NCBI RefSeq assembly: GCF_001636345.1
Contig: NZ_KV440945.1
Coordinates: forward strand, 4,189,854 to 4,253,853
Reading direction: 5' to 3'
Origin: Cytobacillus gottheilii
Lineage (GTDB): Bacteria > Bacillota > Bacilli > Bacillales > Cytobacillaceae
DNA: 64,000 bases
Shown: piece by piece, positions 25,063 through 33,792 of the stretch
Position numbering within the stretch: position 1 is the stretch's first letter
How the letters are laid out: every line of letters starts with the position of its first letter
Position numbers and translations under genes: made by a program
The notes under the pieces: model-generated
Databases searched by the model: none
Told to the model about the DNA's origin: nothing
What the model saw: the letters and a program-made list of their open reading frames with translations, nothing else

Positions 25063-25677
25063 ATGAGTTTACTATTTACACTAGCAGCTTACTTAATTGG
25101 CTCCATTCCAACCGCTTTACTCGTAGGGAAGTATTTTTTCCAGATTGATATACGGGAGCATGGCAGCAATAACCCTGGTGCAACCAATTCCATCAGAGTA
25201 CTCGGTAAAAAAGCGGGCATCGCTGTACTGCTGATTGATATCGGAAAAGGAGCACTAGCGGCAGCTTTACCGATTCTCTTTAATGCTGATATCGAACCGC
25301 TTTACATCGGCCTTATTGCGGTTGTTGGACATTGCTTTCCTGTTTTTGCAGGTTTCCGGGGAGGCAAAGCGATTGCCACCACTGCCGGCACCTTGCTTGT
25401 AGCAGATATTCAAATGTTCTTCATTGCCTATATTTCATTTATTGCAGTCATTTATTTTACTAAATATGTTTACTATGGCTCTCTTTCGGTTGGACTTTCA
25501 CTATTAATCTATTCTTTTTTCACCCCTGACACGGAACATGTTTTTGTTTTTTCTATATTCTTTTTGCTCCTTATCTATCTGCATCGCTCTAATATTCGAA
25601 ATCACCTCAACAAACAGGAGCCAAAAATTAATGATAAAAGCTTAAAGAACGATCGAATCCCGCCTAGAAAAATTTAG
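25063..25677 (+). CDS. plsY: Acyl-phosphate:glycerol-3-phosphate acyltransferase PlsY
   Basis: Membrane acyltransferase making lysophosphatidic acid from acyl-phosphate (204 residues). All three signatures are seen: GSIPTALLVGK (about 13-23), GSNNPGATNSIRV (about 35-47) and GHCFPVFAGFRGGKAIAT (about 90-107), with about five membrane helices. AAGGAGG lies before the ATG. It is not next to parE/parC, where many Bacillus have plsY, so it may be a second copy. The charged tail after residue 185 is longer than usual. Confidence 0.9.
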   Translation: MSLLFTLAAYLIGSIPTALLVGKYFFQIDIREHGSNNPGATNSIRVLGKKAGIAVLLIDIGKGALAAALPILFNADIEPLYIGLIAVVGHCFPVFAGFRGGKAIATTAGTLLVADIQMFFIAYISFIAVIYFTKYVYYGSLSVGLSLLIYSFFTPDTEHVFVFSIFFLLLIYLHRSNIRNHLNKQEPKINDKSLKNDRIPPRKI

Positions 25678-25712
25678 GCTGGTTTTTACAAAGATATAAA
25701 GGAGATCTGCAT

Positions 25713-26582
25713 ATGACCATTCTGTACAAAAACCCTAGAGATTTGCATGAACTTGCCGCTTTTTTAGAACAGTTGAATAATACGCCCTCCAATCATATCG
25801 GCTTCTGCGGCCAGGAAAAAGAAGAAATTTACGATACACTTCATGAGCTAAATGCAGAGTCAGCGTTCGTCTGTGCGTATAAAGAACAAAAACTGATTGG
25901 TGCCATTGGTTTGGATATTTATGATTCAAACGAAGAAGCAGAGGTATGGGGACCTTTTATCCATGCAGAAGAGGATAGCAGCTGGGAGCACATTGCAGAG
26001 GCATTATTTGAAAAACTGGCTGCCATTAACAAACTTCATTTTTTTATCAATATAAAAAATACGAGAGCCATCCGCTGGCTGAATACTAAGCGAGCAGTAA
26101 GCAAAGGAACCTATGCTATCTTAAAAATGTCCCGTGATCAAGTAAGATTCAATGATATCTCTCTCGTTCAGCCTTTTACGCCTAATGATGAAAATGCCTT
26201 CTCACAGCTGCATACCTTGATATTTCCTAATACATATTATTCTGCAGCGGACATCATTAGAAATATAGATCATCACCGGCAGCTGCTGCTGATCAAAGAT
26301 TCTTCATCAATTATTGGTTATGTATATTTTGAAGCAGATCCCAAACATGGTGAAGGCAATATTGAATACATCGCCATCTCTCCTGCTCACCAGAAAAAAG
26401 GGTACGGTACAATGCTGATTCAAACGGCACTACTTCGTCTATTCAGCTTTTCTTCCATCACTGAGATCACCTTATGCGTCAGTGAGGATAACCGTGCTGC
26501 TATTAAACTTTATGTTGCTGCAGGATTTAAATTAGATCATATGCTAGAGAGTTATCAATTGATAGAGGAAGAATCCAGCTAA
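25713..26582 (+). CDS. GNAT family N-acetyltransferase
   Basis: A 289-residue protein with a C-terminal GNAT acetyltransferase domain. Motif A is visible as IEYIAISPAHQKKGYGTML (about 219-237); motif B contains SEDNRAAIKLYVAAGF (about 260-275). The N-terminal half looks like a second, decayed GNAT fold, so this may be a tandem-GNAT protein. AAGGAG lies before the ATG. Substrate unknown. A MITE-like element starts 6 bp after the stop and supplies the terminator hairpin. Confidence 0.8.
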   Translation: MTILYKNPRDLHELAAFLEQLNNTPSNHIGFCGQEKEEIYDTLHELNAESAFVCAYKEQKLIGAIGLDIYDSNEEAEVWGPFIHAEEDSSWEHIAEALFEKLAAINKLHFFINIKNTRAIRWLNTKRAVSKGTYAILKMSRDQVRFNDISLVQPFTPNDENAFSQLHTLIFPNTYYSAADIIRNIDHHRQLLLIKDSSSIIGYVYFEADPKHGEGNIEYIAISPAHQKKGYGTMLIQTALLRLFSFSSITEITLCVSEDNRAAIKLYVAAGFKLDHMLESYQLIEEESS

Positions 26583-26587
26583 AATAC

Positions 26588-26898
26588 GAGGCTGGGATAT
26601 AAGTATTTAACACTCCTAGAACCGAATGGTTAGGAAATCATCTTTCTAATCATTCGGTTTTTTATGATTATATAATATATTTTATTAGCAAGAGTGTAAT
26701 GGAGCGGAGGACACTCGACTCCGGTGGGCAATAGAGGAAAAGGTGAGACCCCGCAGGAGCTTGCTCCGAGGAGGCTCAGCTTCCTCCCCACGGAAAGCGA
26801 GGGTCTGCAGCGCAATGGAACGGACTTGTTTAAATAACTAAATCAAGTTATTGAATATTCGTGTTTTAAAAAGATTAATTTCGTTTTGTCCCAGCCTC
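26588..26898. mobile_element. MITE-like element with 15-bp terminal inverted repeats
   Basis: Ends GAGGCTGGGATATAA and TTTTGTCCCAGCCTC match at 12 of 15 positions as inverted repeats. Inside are a long hairpin (AACCGAATGGTTAG / CTAATCATTCGGTT, 26620-26661) that can act as a terminator, and a GC-rich module (26698-26823) repeated elsewhere in the window. There is no transposase gene; it would be moved in trans. Confidence 0.65.
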
Positions 26899-26913
26899 AT
26901 TCTGTATAAAGAT

Positions 26914-27312
26914 TTAACTATCCTGTGCTGATCTATTTCTCTCAAAGCCTAAATATCTTGTGCCCTGGAAGTCTAACACGCCACTATCTCCTTCAGACAA
27001 CAATCCATATTCTTTACCGGAAAGGTGGAGTTCAGAACGATCTCCGCTCTCAAACTCAAATGTCACATAATATCTAGTCGATGAGCTGACATGGTGGTGA
27101 TGATCATGATGATTTGCATGTCTGGATACATCAGTACGTTTTGATTTCACAACTGCCGGCACACTAAGCCTTGGTGACTGTTCATTTTTTCGCCACTGCC
27201 CTATCCCGTTAAATATGTTAAATAATATACCGCCAATAACAATAACAAAAATAATCCCAATAATGATAGGAACAATTTGAAAAATAAGATCTCCTCCATA
27301 GAAAGGCTCCAT
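26914..27312 (-). CDS. DUF2500 domain protein
   Basis: A 132-residue protein with one N-terminal membrane helix (about 12-34) and a soluble domain with a run of histidines (HHDHHHH, about 68-74). The rest (YYVTFEFESGDRSELHL, GLLSEGDSGVLDFQGTRYLGFER) is the pattern of the DUF2500 family. Function unknown. The His-rich stretch may bind metal but may only be a linker. Confidence 0.75.
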   Translation of the reverse strand: MEPFYGGDLIFQIVPIIIGIIFVIVIGGILFNIFNGIGQWRKNEQSPRLSVPAVVKSKRTDVSRHANHHDHHHHVSSSTRYYVTFEFESGDRSELHLSGKEYGLLSEGDSGVLDFQGTRYLGFERNRSAQDS

Positions 27313-27380
27313 TAAATGATCACTCCTTTACATTCGTATTCATTTATATACGATTAATAATTCAGAATGTTTCAAACAAC

Positions 27381-27416
27381 AAAAAGATGTTATCTTTAAT
27401 CAAGACAACACCTTTT
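27381..27416 (-). terminator. Intrinsic terminator after the 37-residue ORF
   Basis: An 11-bp stem with two G-T pairs, short loop and TTTTT on the minus strand, 30 bp after the small ORF. Confidence 0.5.
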
Positions 27417-27445
27417 GCTTGTATCTTTAAATAGTGACTTCAAAG

Positions 27446-27559
27446 CTAGCCAGTTATGACATAATAAGCAATGAATCCTGCTATTCCTCCAATACTGAGA
27501 CCAAATATTCCGCCGATGATCGCCCATGTAACCTTTGCCATCGGTTGATTTTTATTCAA
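27446..27559 (-). CDS. Small single-span membrane protein (37 residues)
   Basis: TTG start at 27559 with GGTGGGGAT upstream. The product (LNKNQPMAKVTW... with Met at the start) has one glycine-rich hydrophobic helix (about 12-35). It is too short for routine gene callers. An internal ATG at codon 7 is an alternative start. A terminator-like hairpin follows. Family unknown; likely a real small membrane protein. Confidence 0.5.
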   Translation of the reverse strand: MNKNQPMAKVTWAIIGGIFGLSIGGIAGFIAYYVITG

Positions 27560-27688
27560 TAGAATCCCCACCCGCTTAAGAATGTGTTACCGCTTAATAC
27601 GCAAAAAAGATCTAAAATAATCCACCTTATTAATCAGAGAACCTCTTGAAATAGTACAAAAAGCAGAATAACAGCAAGTTTTATTTGA

Positions 27689-28423
27689 TTATTTTACACA
27701 AGAAAACAGCAAAAACAGCGGAATCCTCATTCGTCTTTCATATTCAGCTTCTTCAACAAAATTCTCTTTAAGCGGACGGGCTTCACTTAATCCGGTGATC
27801 TTAAACCCAGCTTGCTGAAGAATAGAAAAATAGTCTTCTATTGTCCGATGATATTTGACGACATGTGCACCGATCCAAGGTTCAACTCTTTTCCCTGTGT
27901 GATAGTAATCATCAACAATCCAATCAGAGCGCCGGCCACCGCCTTGCACACTTTTAGATGAGCTCGTCAGGAGCGGATGCTGTACACTAAAGATAAAGCG
28001 GCCGCCCTGCTTTAAGCATGAAAAAATCCGGTTAACTGCACTTTGCAAATCTTCAACATAGTGAAGAGCAAGCTGTGATACAACAAGATCATAGACTTCA
28101 GTATCAAAATCAAAGTCTTCTATGGACGAATGCAAAATGGTGCAGCCAGGATGATCTCCAAGTAACTCTTTTGCTTTCTGGCACATGCTTTCAGATCCAT
28201 CCACGCCTGTATATGTATTCCCTTTATTTTGAAGAAGCATTTCGCCAAGCGAGGCATCTCCACAGCCTACATCTAAAATTTTTTGATTTTCAATGTTCCC
28301 TATCATGCTTAGAAGAGCAGGCAGTTCAATCACTATATTCGGACTCTCTTTGCGATGGCGGCGGTTCATATAATTCTCAAAAAAATCTTTATGTTCATAT
28401 ACAGATGATCCTTTGTATTCCAT
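27689..28423 (-). CDS. Class I SAM-dependent methyltransferase
   Basis: A 244-residue methyltransferase. SAM-binding motif I ILDVGCGDASLGEML (about 54-68), the acidic loop GVDGS (about 78-82), and VVSQLALHYVED (about 117-128). The C-terminal half with YHTGKR and HRTIEDYFSILQQAGF is typical of small-molecule methyltransferases of the UbiE/biotin-synthesis type. AAGGGGG lies before the ATG. It directly follows the phosphoesterase gene (12 bp apart) and is likely co-transcribed. Substrate unknown. Confidence 0.85.
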   Translation of the reverse strand: MEYKGSSVYEHKDFFENYMNRRHRKESPNIVIELPALLSMIGNIENQKILDVGCGDASLGEMLLQNKGNTYTGVDGSESMCQKAKELLGDHPGCTILHSSIEDFDFDTEVYDLVVSQLALHYVEDLQSAVNRIFSCLKQGGRFIFSVQHPLLTSSSKSVQGGGRRSDWIVDDYYHTGKRVEPWIGAHVVKYHRTIEDYFSILQQAGFKITGLSEARPLKENFVEEAEYERRMRIPLFLLFSCVK

Positions 28424-28435
28424 ATTGCTTCCCCC

Positions 28436-29188
28436 TTACTCTGATTTTGGTCTCCCTCGATATCTGCATTCACGCAATTCAAGTTCGTACGCCTCTAACC
28501 CTGGCAGTCCCATCTCTTTTGCAATCAGTAATTCCTTTTCAATATCATATGGCAGCCTGACAAGCTCAATCGAAAAAGGTGCAGCTTCTTTGGATTGATA
28601 GACACCATGCAGGATACAATAGGTTGCCCCTCTCATATCAAGTGAGTTTCCAACACTTCCTGCATTGAAAAGCATTCGCTGCGGATAGATCGGCTGTATA
28701 AGTGCAGCATGAATATCTCCATAGCCGACAACATCAGGAGCTGCACCGTCTTCCAGTGGAACAATCCATTCTGTATTAGCAAACATATCCTGCAGTTCCT
28801 CGATTGATGCTCCCATTGGAAATACCCGATGGTAGACGCTCTTAGCGGAAGCGTGAAATAATCTTACATATTTACCGCTCATATAAAAATCATAATGGTA
28901 CGGCAAACTCCCTAAATACGCCATATCCCCTTCATCAAGCTGGTTCTGCTGCCAGACAATCTCCGAGGAGTCAATCGGCTTTCGAATAAAATCATCCCAG
29001 TTGCCAAGCACCACAACCTCACATTTTTCACGAATCAGCTCCAATACTTTTTTCGAATTCGGCCCTTTTCCAATTAGATCACCTAAGCATAGGATCGTAT
29101 GAATATCTCTTCTTTCTATATCGTCTAAAACCGCCTCAAGCGCCGTAAGATTACCGTGGATATCTGATATTACTGCAATTTTATCCAT
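28436..29188 (-). CDS. Calcineurin-like metallophosphoesterase
   Basis: A 250-residue phosphoesterase from the ATG at 29188 (AAAGGGGGG upstream). It has the metal-binding motifs DIHGN (about 8-12), GDLIGKGP (about 36-43) and GNWDD (about 62-66). Later histidines lie in LFHAS and YGDIH. This is the YfcE/bis-(nucleosyl)-tetraphosphatase-like branch. Substrate unknown. First gene of a pair with the methyltransferase. Confidence 0.85.
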   Translation of the reverse strand: MDKIAVISDIHGNLTALEAVLDDIERRDIHTILCLGDLIGKGPNSKKVLELIREKCEVVVLGNWDDFIRKPIDSSEIVWQQNQLDEGDMAYLGSLPYHYDFYMSGKYVRLFHASAKSVYHRVFPMGASIEELQDMFANTEWIVPLEDGAAPDVVGYGDIHAALIQPIYPQRMLFNAGSVGNSLDMRGATYCILHGVYQSKEAAPFSIELVRLPYDIEKELLIAKEMGLPGLEAYELELRECRYRGRPKSE

Positions 29189-29337
29189 CGTGATCCCCCC
29201 TTTTATCCATTTCATTCTCTATGCAGGAAAGCTTTTCCTTTAATTTTAGCATGCTGATTTTGATTATAAAAAATATATGTTAAAATAACGGGTAGGGCAA
29301 GTGATGCCTGATTCTTTTAATATTAAGGAGAAGAGTT

Positions 29338-30270
29338 ATGTCAAAAGTTCTTGTATTCGGACACAAAAACCCTGACACAGACACAATTTGTTCAGCGCTT
29401 GTATATGCAGAATTAAAAAACAAACTAGGCATGAATGCCGAAGCAATCCGTCTAGGCGAAGTAAACGCAGAAACACAGTATGCTTTAAACTACTTCAACG
29501 TAGATGCACCTCGTCTAGTAACAGCTGTAGCATCTGAGGCAGAGGAAGTCATCCTTGTTGACCATAATGAGTTTCAGCAAAGTGCCAACGATATCAAAGA
29601 TGTGAGAATCCTTGAGGTTATTGATCATCACCGTATCGCAAACTTTGAGACAAGCGATCCTCTATATTATCGTGCTGAGCCTGTTGGCTGTACTGCAACG
29701 ATTTTGAAGAAAATCTACAAAGAAAACAGCATTGAAATCACAAAGGAAATGGCCGGTTTAATGCTATCGGCTATTATCTCAGACTCCCTGCTGTTTAAAT
29801 CTCCAACATGCACAGATCAAGATGTGGCAGCAGCAAAAGAACTTGCTGAAATTGCTGGAGTTGATGCGGAAGCATATGGTCTTGAAATGTTAAAAGCTGG
29901 TGCAGACCTAAGCGATAAAACAATCGAAGACCTGCTGACAATTGATGCGAAAGAATTCCAAATGGGCAGCTATAAAACAGAAGTTGCACAAGTAAACGCT
30001 GTTGATGTAAACGACGTAATGAACCGTCAAGATGAGCTTGAAAGTGCTATTTCACTAATTGTTGAGTCTAAAAACTTAGACCTCTTCCTTTTAGTTGTAA
30101 CAGACATCTTAAACAACGATTCTGTTGCACTTGCAATCGGAAACCAAAGCCCTTCCGTTGCAGAAGCATTTGGCGTAAGTCTTGAAAACAATAAAGCTGT
30201 GTTAAAAGGTGTAGTTTCCCGTAAGAAGCAGATTGTTCCGCCTTTAACGAATGTATTGGCAGCGAAATAA
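29338..30270 (+). CDS. ppaC: Manganese-dependent inorganic pyrophosphatase
   Basis: Family II pyrophosphatase (310 residues) that removes pyrophosphate made in biosynthesis. DHH-family motifs: [13 protein letters not shown] (7-19), VDHNE (about 75-79), IDHHR (about 97-101). The DHHA2 domain ends in [10 protein letters not shown] (about 294-303), the conserved substrate-binding loop. AAGGAG precedes the ATG and a strong terminator follows. Stand-alone gene. Length is normal. Confidence 0.97.
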   Translation: MSKVLVFGHKNPDTDTICSALVYAELKNKLGMNAEAIRLGEVNAETQYALNYFNVDAPRLVTAVASEAEEVILVDHNEFQQSANDIKDVRILEVIDHHRIANFETSDPLYYRAEPVGCTATILKKIYKENSIEITKEMAGLMLSAIISDSLLFKSPTCTDQDVAAAKELAEIAGVDAEAYGLEMLKAGADLSDKTIEDLLTIDAKEFQMGSYKTEVAQVNAVDVNDVMNRQDELESAISLIVESKNLDLFLLVVTDILNNDSVALAIGNQSPSVAEAFGVSLENNKAVLKGVVSRKKQIVPPLTNVLAAK

Positions 30271-30278
30271 TATTTAAA

Positions 30279-30311
30279 AACATCCCGTGAAAAATTACGG
30301 GATGTTTTTTT
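30279..30311 (+). terminator. Terminator of ppaC
   Basis: Stem AACATCCCGT / ACGGGATGTT followed by a T-tract. Confidence 0.9.
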
Positions 30312-30337
30312 GGCATATATCATTTTTCCCATTATTC

Positions 30338-31393
30338 TTACATTCCATCTATCTCATATACTAGCCTTCCCATTAATTCACTCACCGTCTGCCTCTTGGC
30401 CATTCCATAATTACTTCCGGCCCATAGCGACATAAACTGGGCATTCCCTTGCGCAGCTGCCTTTTTTCTTAACCCTCCGGTGAGTGTGTTCTGATAAGGA
30501 AACGGTAAGGTCGGTTTTCCATTCATTTCAGCGATAAATTGATTATGAATGCCCCGTGCCAGCTTACCTGAAAAAGCTCTCGTTAAAACAGTTTCTTCCT
30601 TTCCATTTATTAATATATCTTTATAAGCAGATGCTGCTCCACTTTCCTCACATGTTAAAAATGCTGTTCCGAGTTGAACTCCCTGAGCACCTGAGCCCAA
30701 AACGTTCTGAATGGATTCCCCATTCATTATTCCTCCAGCTGCTATGATTGGAATACGAAGCTTCGGAACAATTTGTGCCACTAAATCATGTACAGGGATT
30801 AATTCATCTTGTTCTCCATGAAATGTTCCGCGGTGCCCTCCGGCTTCTTCTCCTTGAATAACGATTGCATCCATTCCACTAGCTTCTAGCCTTAATGCAT
30901 CTTTTACAGTAGTTGCGGTCCCAATTAATACAGCAGCATTTTTCTTAAGCTCCCGAACGATCTCCTCCCCGGGAATCCCAAATGTAAAGCTAACGATCGG
31001 AACTTTTTCCTTAAGTACTACTTCAACTTGATTTTCAAACACCGACTTGCTGTTCACTTCCATCTTTCTTAGTAACTGCTCCACATTTAGTTCCGACTCA
31101 ATGGTTTCCAGTGCTTTCGCTGCCACTTCCATCTCTTCAAGGATAGGCATTGGGAAATTCTCCATTACAAATAAATTTACAGCAAACGGTTTGGCTGTCC
31201 GTTCTCTAACCCTATTAATCATTAGAGTGATCTCTTCCGGCTGCATATATCCTGCTCCGATTTGACCAAGACCGCCAAATTCAGAAACAGCGCCTACAAG
31301 GTGATCTGTCGTCACTCCTCCTGCCATTCCCGCCTGTAAAATGGGATAACGGATTTGGAGAAGTTCTGTCAATTGATTTCTATACCGGCTCAT
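30338..31393 (-). CDS. Nitronate monooxygenase / FabK-like flavoprotein
   Basis: A 351-residue TIM-barrel FMN enzyme of the 2-nitropropane dioxygenase family. Seen: PILQAGMAGGVTT (about 16-28), VNLFV, QGEEAGGHRG (about 180-189), AAGGIMNG (about 217-224) and a late AGSNYGMAKR. Nitronate monooxygenases and the enoyl-ACP reductase FabK share this frame, and the sequence alone does not separate them well. The HRG histidine of nitronate monooxygenases is present. No fab neighbours, so I favour nitronate monooxygenase. Single gene, transcribed towards ppaC. Confidence 0.85.
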   Translation of the reverse strand: MSRYRNQLTELLQIRYPILQAGMAGGVTTDHLVGAVSEFGGLGQIGAGYMQPEEITLMINRVRERTAKPFAVNLFVMENFPMPILEEMEVAAKALETIESELNVEQLLRKMEVNSKSVFENQVEVVLKEKVPIVSFTFGIPGEEIVRELKKNAAVLIGTATTVKDALRLEASGMDAIVIQGEEAGGHRGTFHGEQDELIPVHDLVAQIVPKLRIPIIAAGGIMNGESIQNVLGSGAQGVQLGTAFLTCEESGAASAYKDILINGKEETVLTRAFSGKLARGIHNQFIAEMNGKPTLPFPYQNTLTGGLRKKAAAQGNAQFMSLWAGSNYGMAKRQTVSELMGRLVYEIDGM

Positions 31394-31454
31394 TGGTACA
31401 GCTCCTTATAAAGAATTATAAATTATTAACAAAACATTCAGTTAATTATAACAA

Positions 31455-31487
31455 GAGAAAAGACCGGGGGATCTCTCCCGCCAGTCT
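31455..31487 (-). terminator. Terminator after the thioredoxin-like gene
   Basis: Minus-strand stem AGACtgGCGGG / CCCcCGgtCT and a T-rich tail (TTTTCTC). It overlaps the final codons of the gene. Confidence 0.55.
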
Positions 31488-32037
31488 AAACCAACTTTTC
31501 TATAATACTGTCAGCCACTGTGTGCCAATGGTTCTCATCTTCTTGGTATGAAGCAGTTAAACGCTTATACATTGCCGCTTGCTCGTCCTTAAAGTCATCA
31601 GCCTCAGCATTTGGCAGCTTGCTTCTTTCAGATATAACAAGCTCTTGAAGTTTTGGAGCACGCGGTCCCCAAACAGCCACTTCTTCTCCTTCACTGTTAA
31701 GGAAAACGAAGATTGGAATGGCTCTTGATGTTCCGTTTGTTAAGTATTGATCCATTAATTCTAAGTTAGAATCTCGCAATATAAAGCGAACTTCCATGCC
31801 GATTTCCTCGGCAATCTTTAGAAGGACTGGATTGTTGAGCATCGCATCTCCACACCAGTCCTCTGTTAGCACGATTACTTTAAGCCCTTGATCTTTAACA
31901 GGCTGCAGTTTTTCTTTTTCTTCTGAGGATAAAGTATATTTGCTGTAAATCCCCATCATTTCATCTTTGTTCACGTTCATTCCAGCCAGATATTCTTCTG
32001 TTGTAAGTCCCTTATTAAACCACTCTTGTAAAGTCAT
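31486..32037 (-). CDS. Thioredoxin-family protein with WCGDA active site
   Basis: A 183-residue thioredoxin-fold protein. The usual CxxC is replaced by EDWCGDA (Cys about 62), so only one active-site cysteine remains. The cis-proline region IPIFVFL (about 107-113) is kept. Helical parts are found at both ends. Such monothiol thioredoxin-like proteins are common in Bacillus; the partner is unknown. A hairpin with T-tail at its end may terminate the transcript. Confidence 0.8.
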   Translation of the reverse strand: MTLQEWFNKGLTTEEYLAGMNVNKDEMMGIYSKYTLSSEEKEKLQPVKDQGLKVIVLTEDWCGDAMLNNPVLLKIAEEIGMEVRFILRDSNLELMDQYLTNGTSRAIPIFVFLNSEGEEVAVWGPRAPKLQELVISERSKLPNAEADDFKDEQAAMYKRLTASYQEDENHWHTVADSIIEKLV

Positions 32038-32115
32038 TCCCTATCGCCCCTTTGTTGATTTCATACCTATATTTTATAAGGGAAAGGGAAGAATTACAAA
32101 TTGCGTGATTTTTCA

Positions 32116-32823
32116 TTAATCCATCATTCGTTTTTTAAATGTAACGTAGGATAAGATAAATACCGCAGCAATCCATACACATATAACAGCAAGATAACTC
32201 CATATATCACCAAAGCCCGCTCCGGTTTGAACTTCTTTCGCTAATTCAATCAATTGAGTATTCGGCATATATTCTGCCGCCTTTAACACAGGGAAGCGCT
32301 CTGCTAAAAGAGTTGCGTATGACCCGAAAGTGAAAAGGAAGAAAAATGGCATGATCACGACAGATGCTTCCATCACTGACTTTGTTACTAATCCTAAAAT
32401 TGTTCCTAGACCGATGTAGAAAAGAGTAGATAAAGCAATCGCAACACCTACAATAACGATATTCTCTGGCTGATAATCAATGATCATAGCAGAAAATACG
32501 ATAACTAGAATAGTTGTAACGAATGTCAGTAAGCTTTTGCCAGCCAGGATTTCCAATGTACTAGCAGGTGAAAGCATAAGTCCGCGCAATGTATTTTTCT
32601 CTTTTTCTTCAGCAATTAAGGAACATTGAATATAGGCTCCAACAAGAGATAATGACATATTAATTACAGTGTAGACCATGTCAACACCCATATCACCCTG
32701 CATGCCATAAAGAAAGGCCATTAATAGCGGAACAATAACGGTAAATGATACATACATATTTTTACTAACATCTTTATAATCTTTTTGAAAAATAGCTAAA
32801 GTACGTTTTAATGAAAATGTCAT
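32116..32823 (-). CDS. ABC-2 type transporter permease
   Basis: A 235-residue membrane protein with six hydrophobic segments, in the ABC-2 pattern (LIAEEKEKNTLRGLMLSP about 69-86, a cytosolic loop seen in these permeases). Overlaps the ATPase gene by 4 bp (ATGA), so the two form one exporter. Substrate unknown; candidates are lipids, peptides or antibiotics. The LytTR/ABC fusion gene upstream is probably its regulator. Confidence 0.85.
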   Translation of the reverse strand: MTFSLKRTLAIFQKDYKDVSKNMYVSFTVIVPLLMAFLYGMQGDMGVDMVYTVINMSLSLVGAYIQCSLIAEEKEKNTLRGLMLSPASTLEILAGKSLLTFVTTILVIVFSAMIIDYQPENIVIVGVAIALSTLFYIGLGTILGLVTKSVMEASVVIMPFFFLFTFGSYATLLAERFPVLKAAEYMPNTQLIELAKEVQTGAGFGDIWSYLAVICVWIAAVFILSYVTFKKRMMD

Positions 32824-33668
32824 GATAGCTTCCTCCCTGTAATTTCTACAAATATATCTCCAAGTGTTGGCTCGTTCGAGTTAACAGAAACAACTTTATT
32901 TTCAGACATCAATTGATACATGCGCTGTGCTCCTTTATCACCTTTCTCAAGCACCTCAATCTGCCCATTATCCAGTTCAACAGATATCGTATTATCTGCA
33001 TATTGTTTGCGGAGCTGCTTAGGCGGCCCGATTAACTGGATTTTTCCTTTATTTAAAAAAGCAACGCGATCACAAAGCAATTCTGCTTCATTCATATCAT
33101 GAGTTGTTAAGAAAATCGTTGTACCATTTTCTTTCAATTGATCAAGACCACGGTAAATATGACGAGAGTTGACTGGATCAAGAGCAGAAGTTGGCTCATC
33201 CAGAAAGAGCAAATCTGGTTTGTGCAAGAATGCTCTTGCCAATGTTACACGCTGTGTCATCCCTTTTGAGAGCTTCGAAACAACTTTCTTTCTCTCATCC
33301 TTTAAATTAACCATCTCTAATACTTCGTCAATTCTGGAATGAGGTACATTGTATAATCCGCAGTATAATTTTAAATTATCGTAGATTGATAATCGTTCAT
33401 ATAATCCGCTGTTATCTGTCAGCACACCGATTCTTCCACGCTGAGCCGGATCCTTCAAAAGATGAGCAGGGCGACCAAACACATATGCTTCCCCATCTGT
33501 CTGCGCCATTTGAGCTGTTAAGATTTTAATAGTAGTTGTTTTACCTGAACCACTTGGACCAAGGAAACCAAATGTTTCACCTTTCTTAATTTGAAATGAA
33601 ACATCCTCAAGTGCTGTTTGATTGGCAAATAATTTCGCTAACGATTGAACCTCAATGATATTTTCCAT
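32820..33668 (-). CDS. ABC transporter ATP-binding protein
   Basis: A 282-residue ATPase from the ATG at 33668 (AGGAGG 6 nt upstream; the codon two before would touch the site). Walker A GPSGSGKTT (about 36-44), signature LSKGMTQRV (about 134-142), Walker B LLFLDEPTSALD (about 154-165) and H-loop TTHD. All catalytic residues are in place. Energises the neighbouring ABC-2 permease. Confidence 0.92.
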   Translation of the reverse strand: MENIIEVQSLAKLFANQTALEDVSFQIKKGETFGFLGPSGSGKTTTIKILTAQMAQTDGEAYVFGRPAHLLKDPAQRGRIGVLTDNSGLYERLSIYDNLKLYCGLYNVPHSRIDEVLEMVNLKDERKKVVSKLSKGMTQRVTLARAFLHKPDLLFLDEPTSALDPVNSRHIYRGLDQLKENGTTIFLTTHDMNEAELLCDRVAFLNKGKIQLIGPPKQLRKQYADNTISVELDNGQIEVLEKGDKGAQRMYQLMSENKVVSVNSNEPTLGDIFVEITGRKLS

Positions 33669-33792
33669 TGTCATCCTCCTGCATTTGTTTTGCTGACTCC
33701 ATCATATGGCAGTCCACAGGTTCATGCAGTATATATTCAATGAAAAGAGCAATTTAGAGGTTGAATAGACCATATAAAGGGTGAATGGAGCA

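Noticed and set aside
26630-26815. 61-residue frame in the GC-rich repeat
   Set aside because: Translation of a dispersed repeat; the same peptide-like string (GRKLSLL) arises at 35033-35236 for the same reason.
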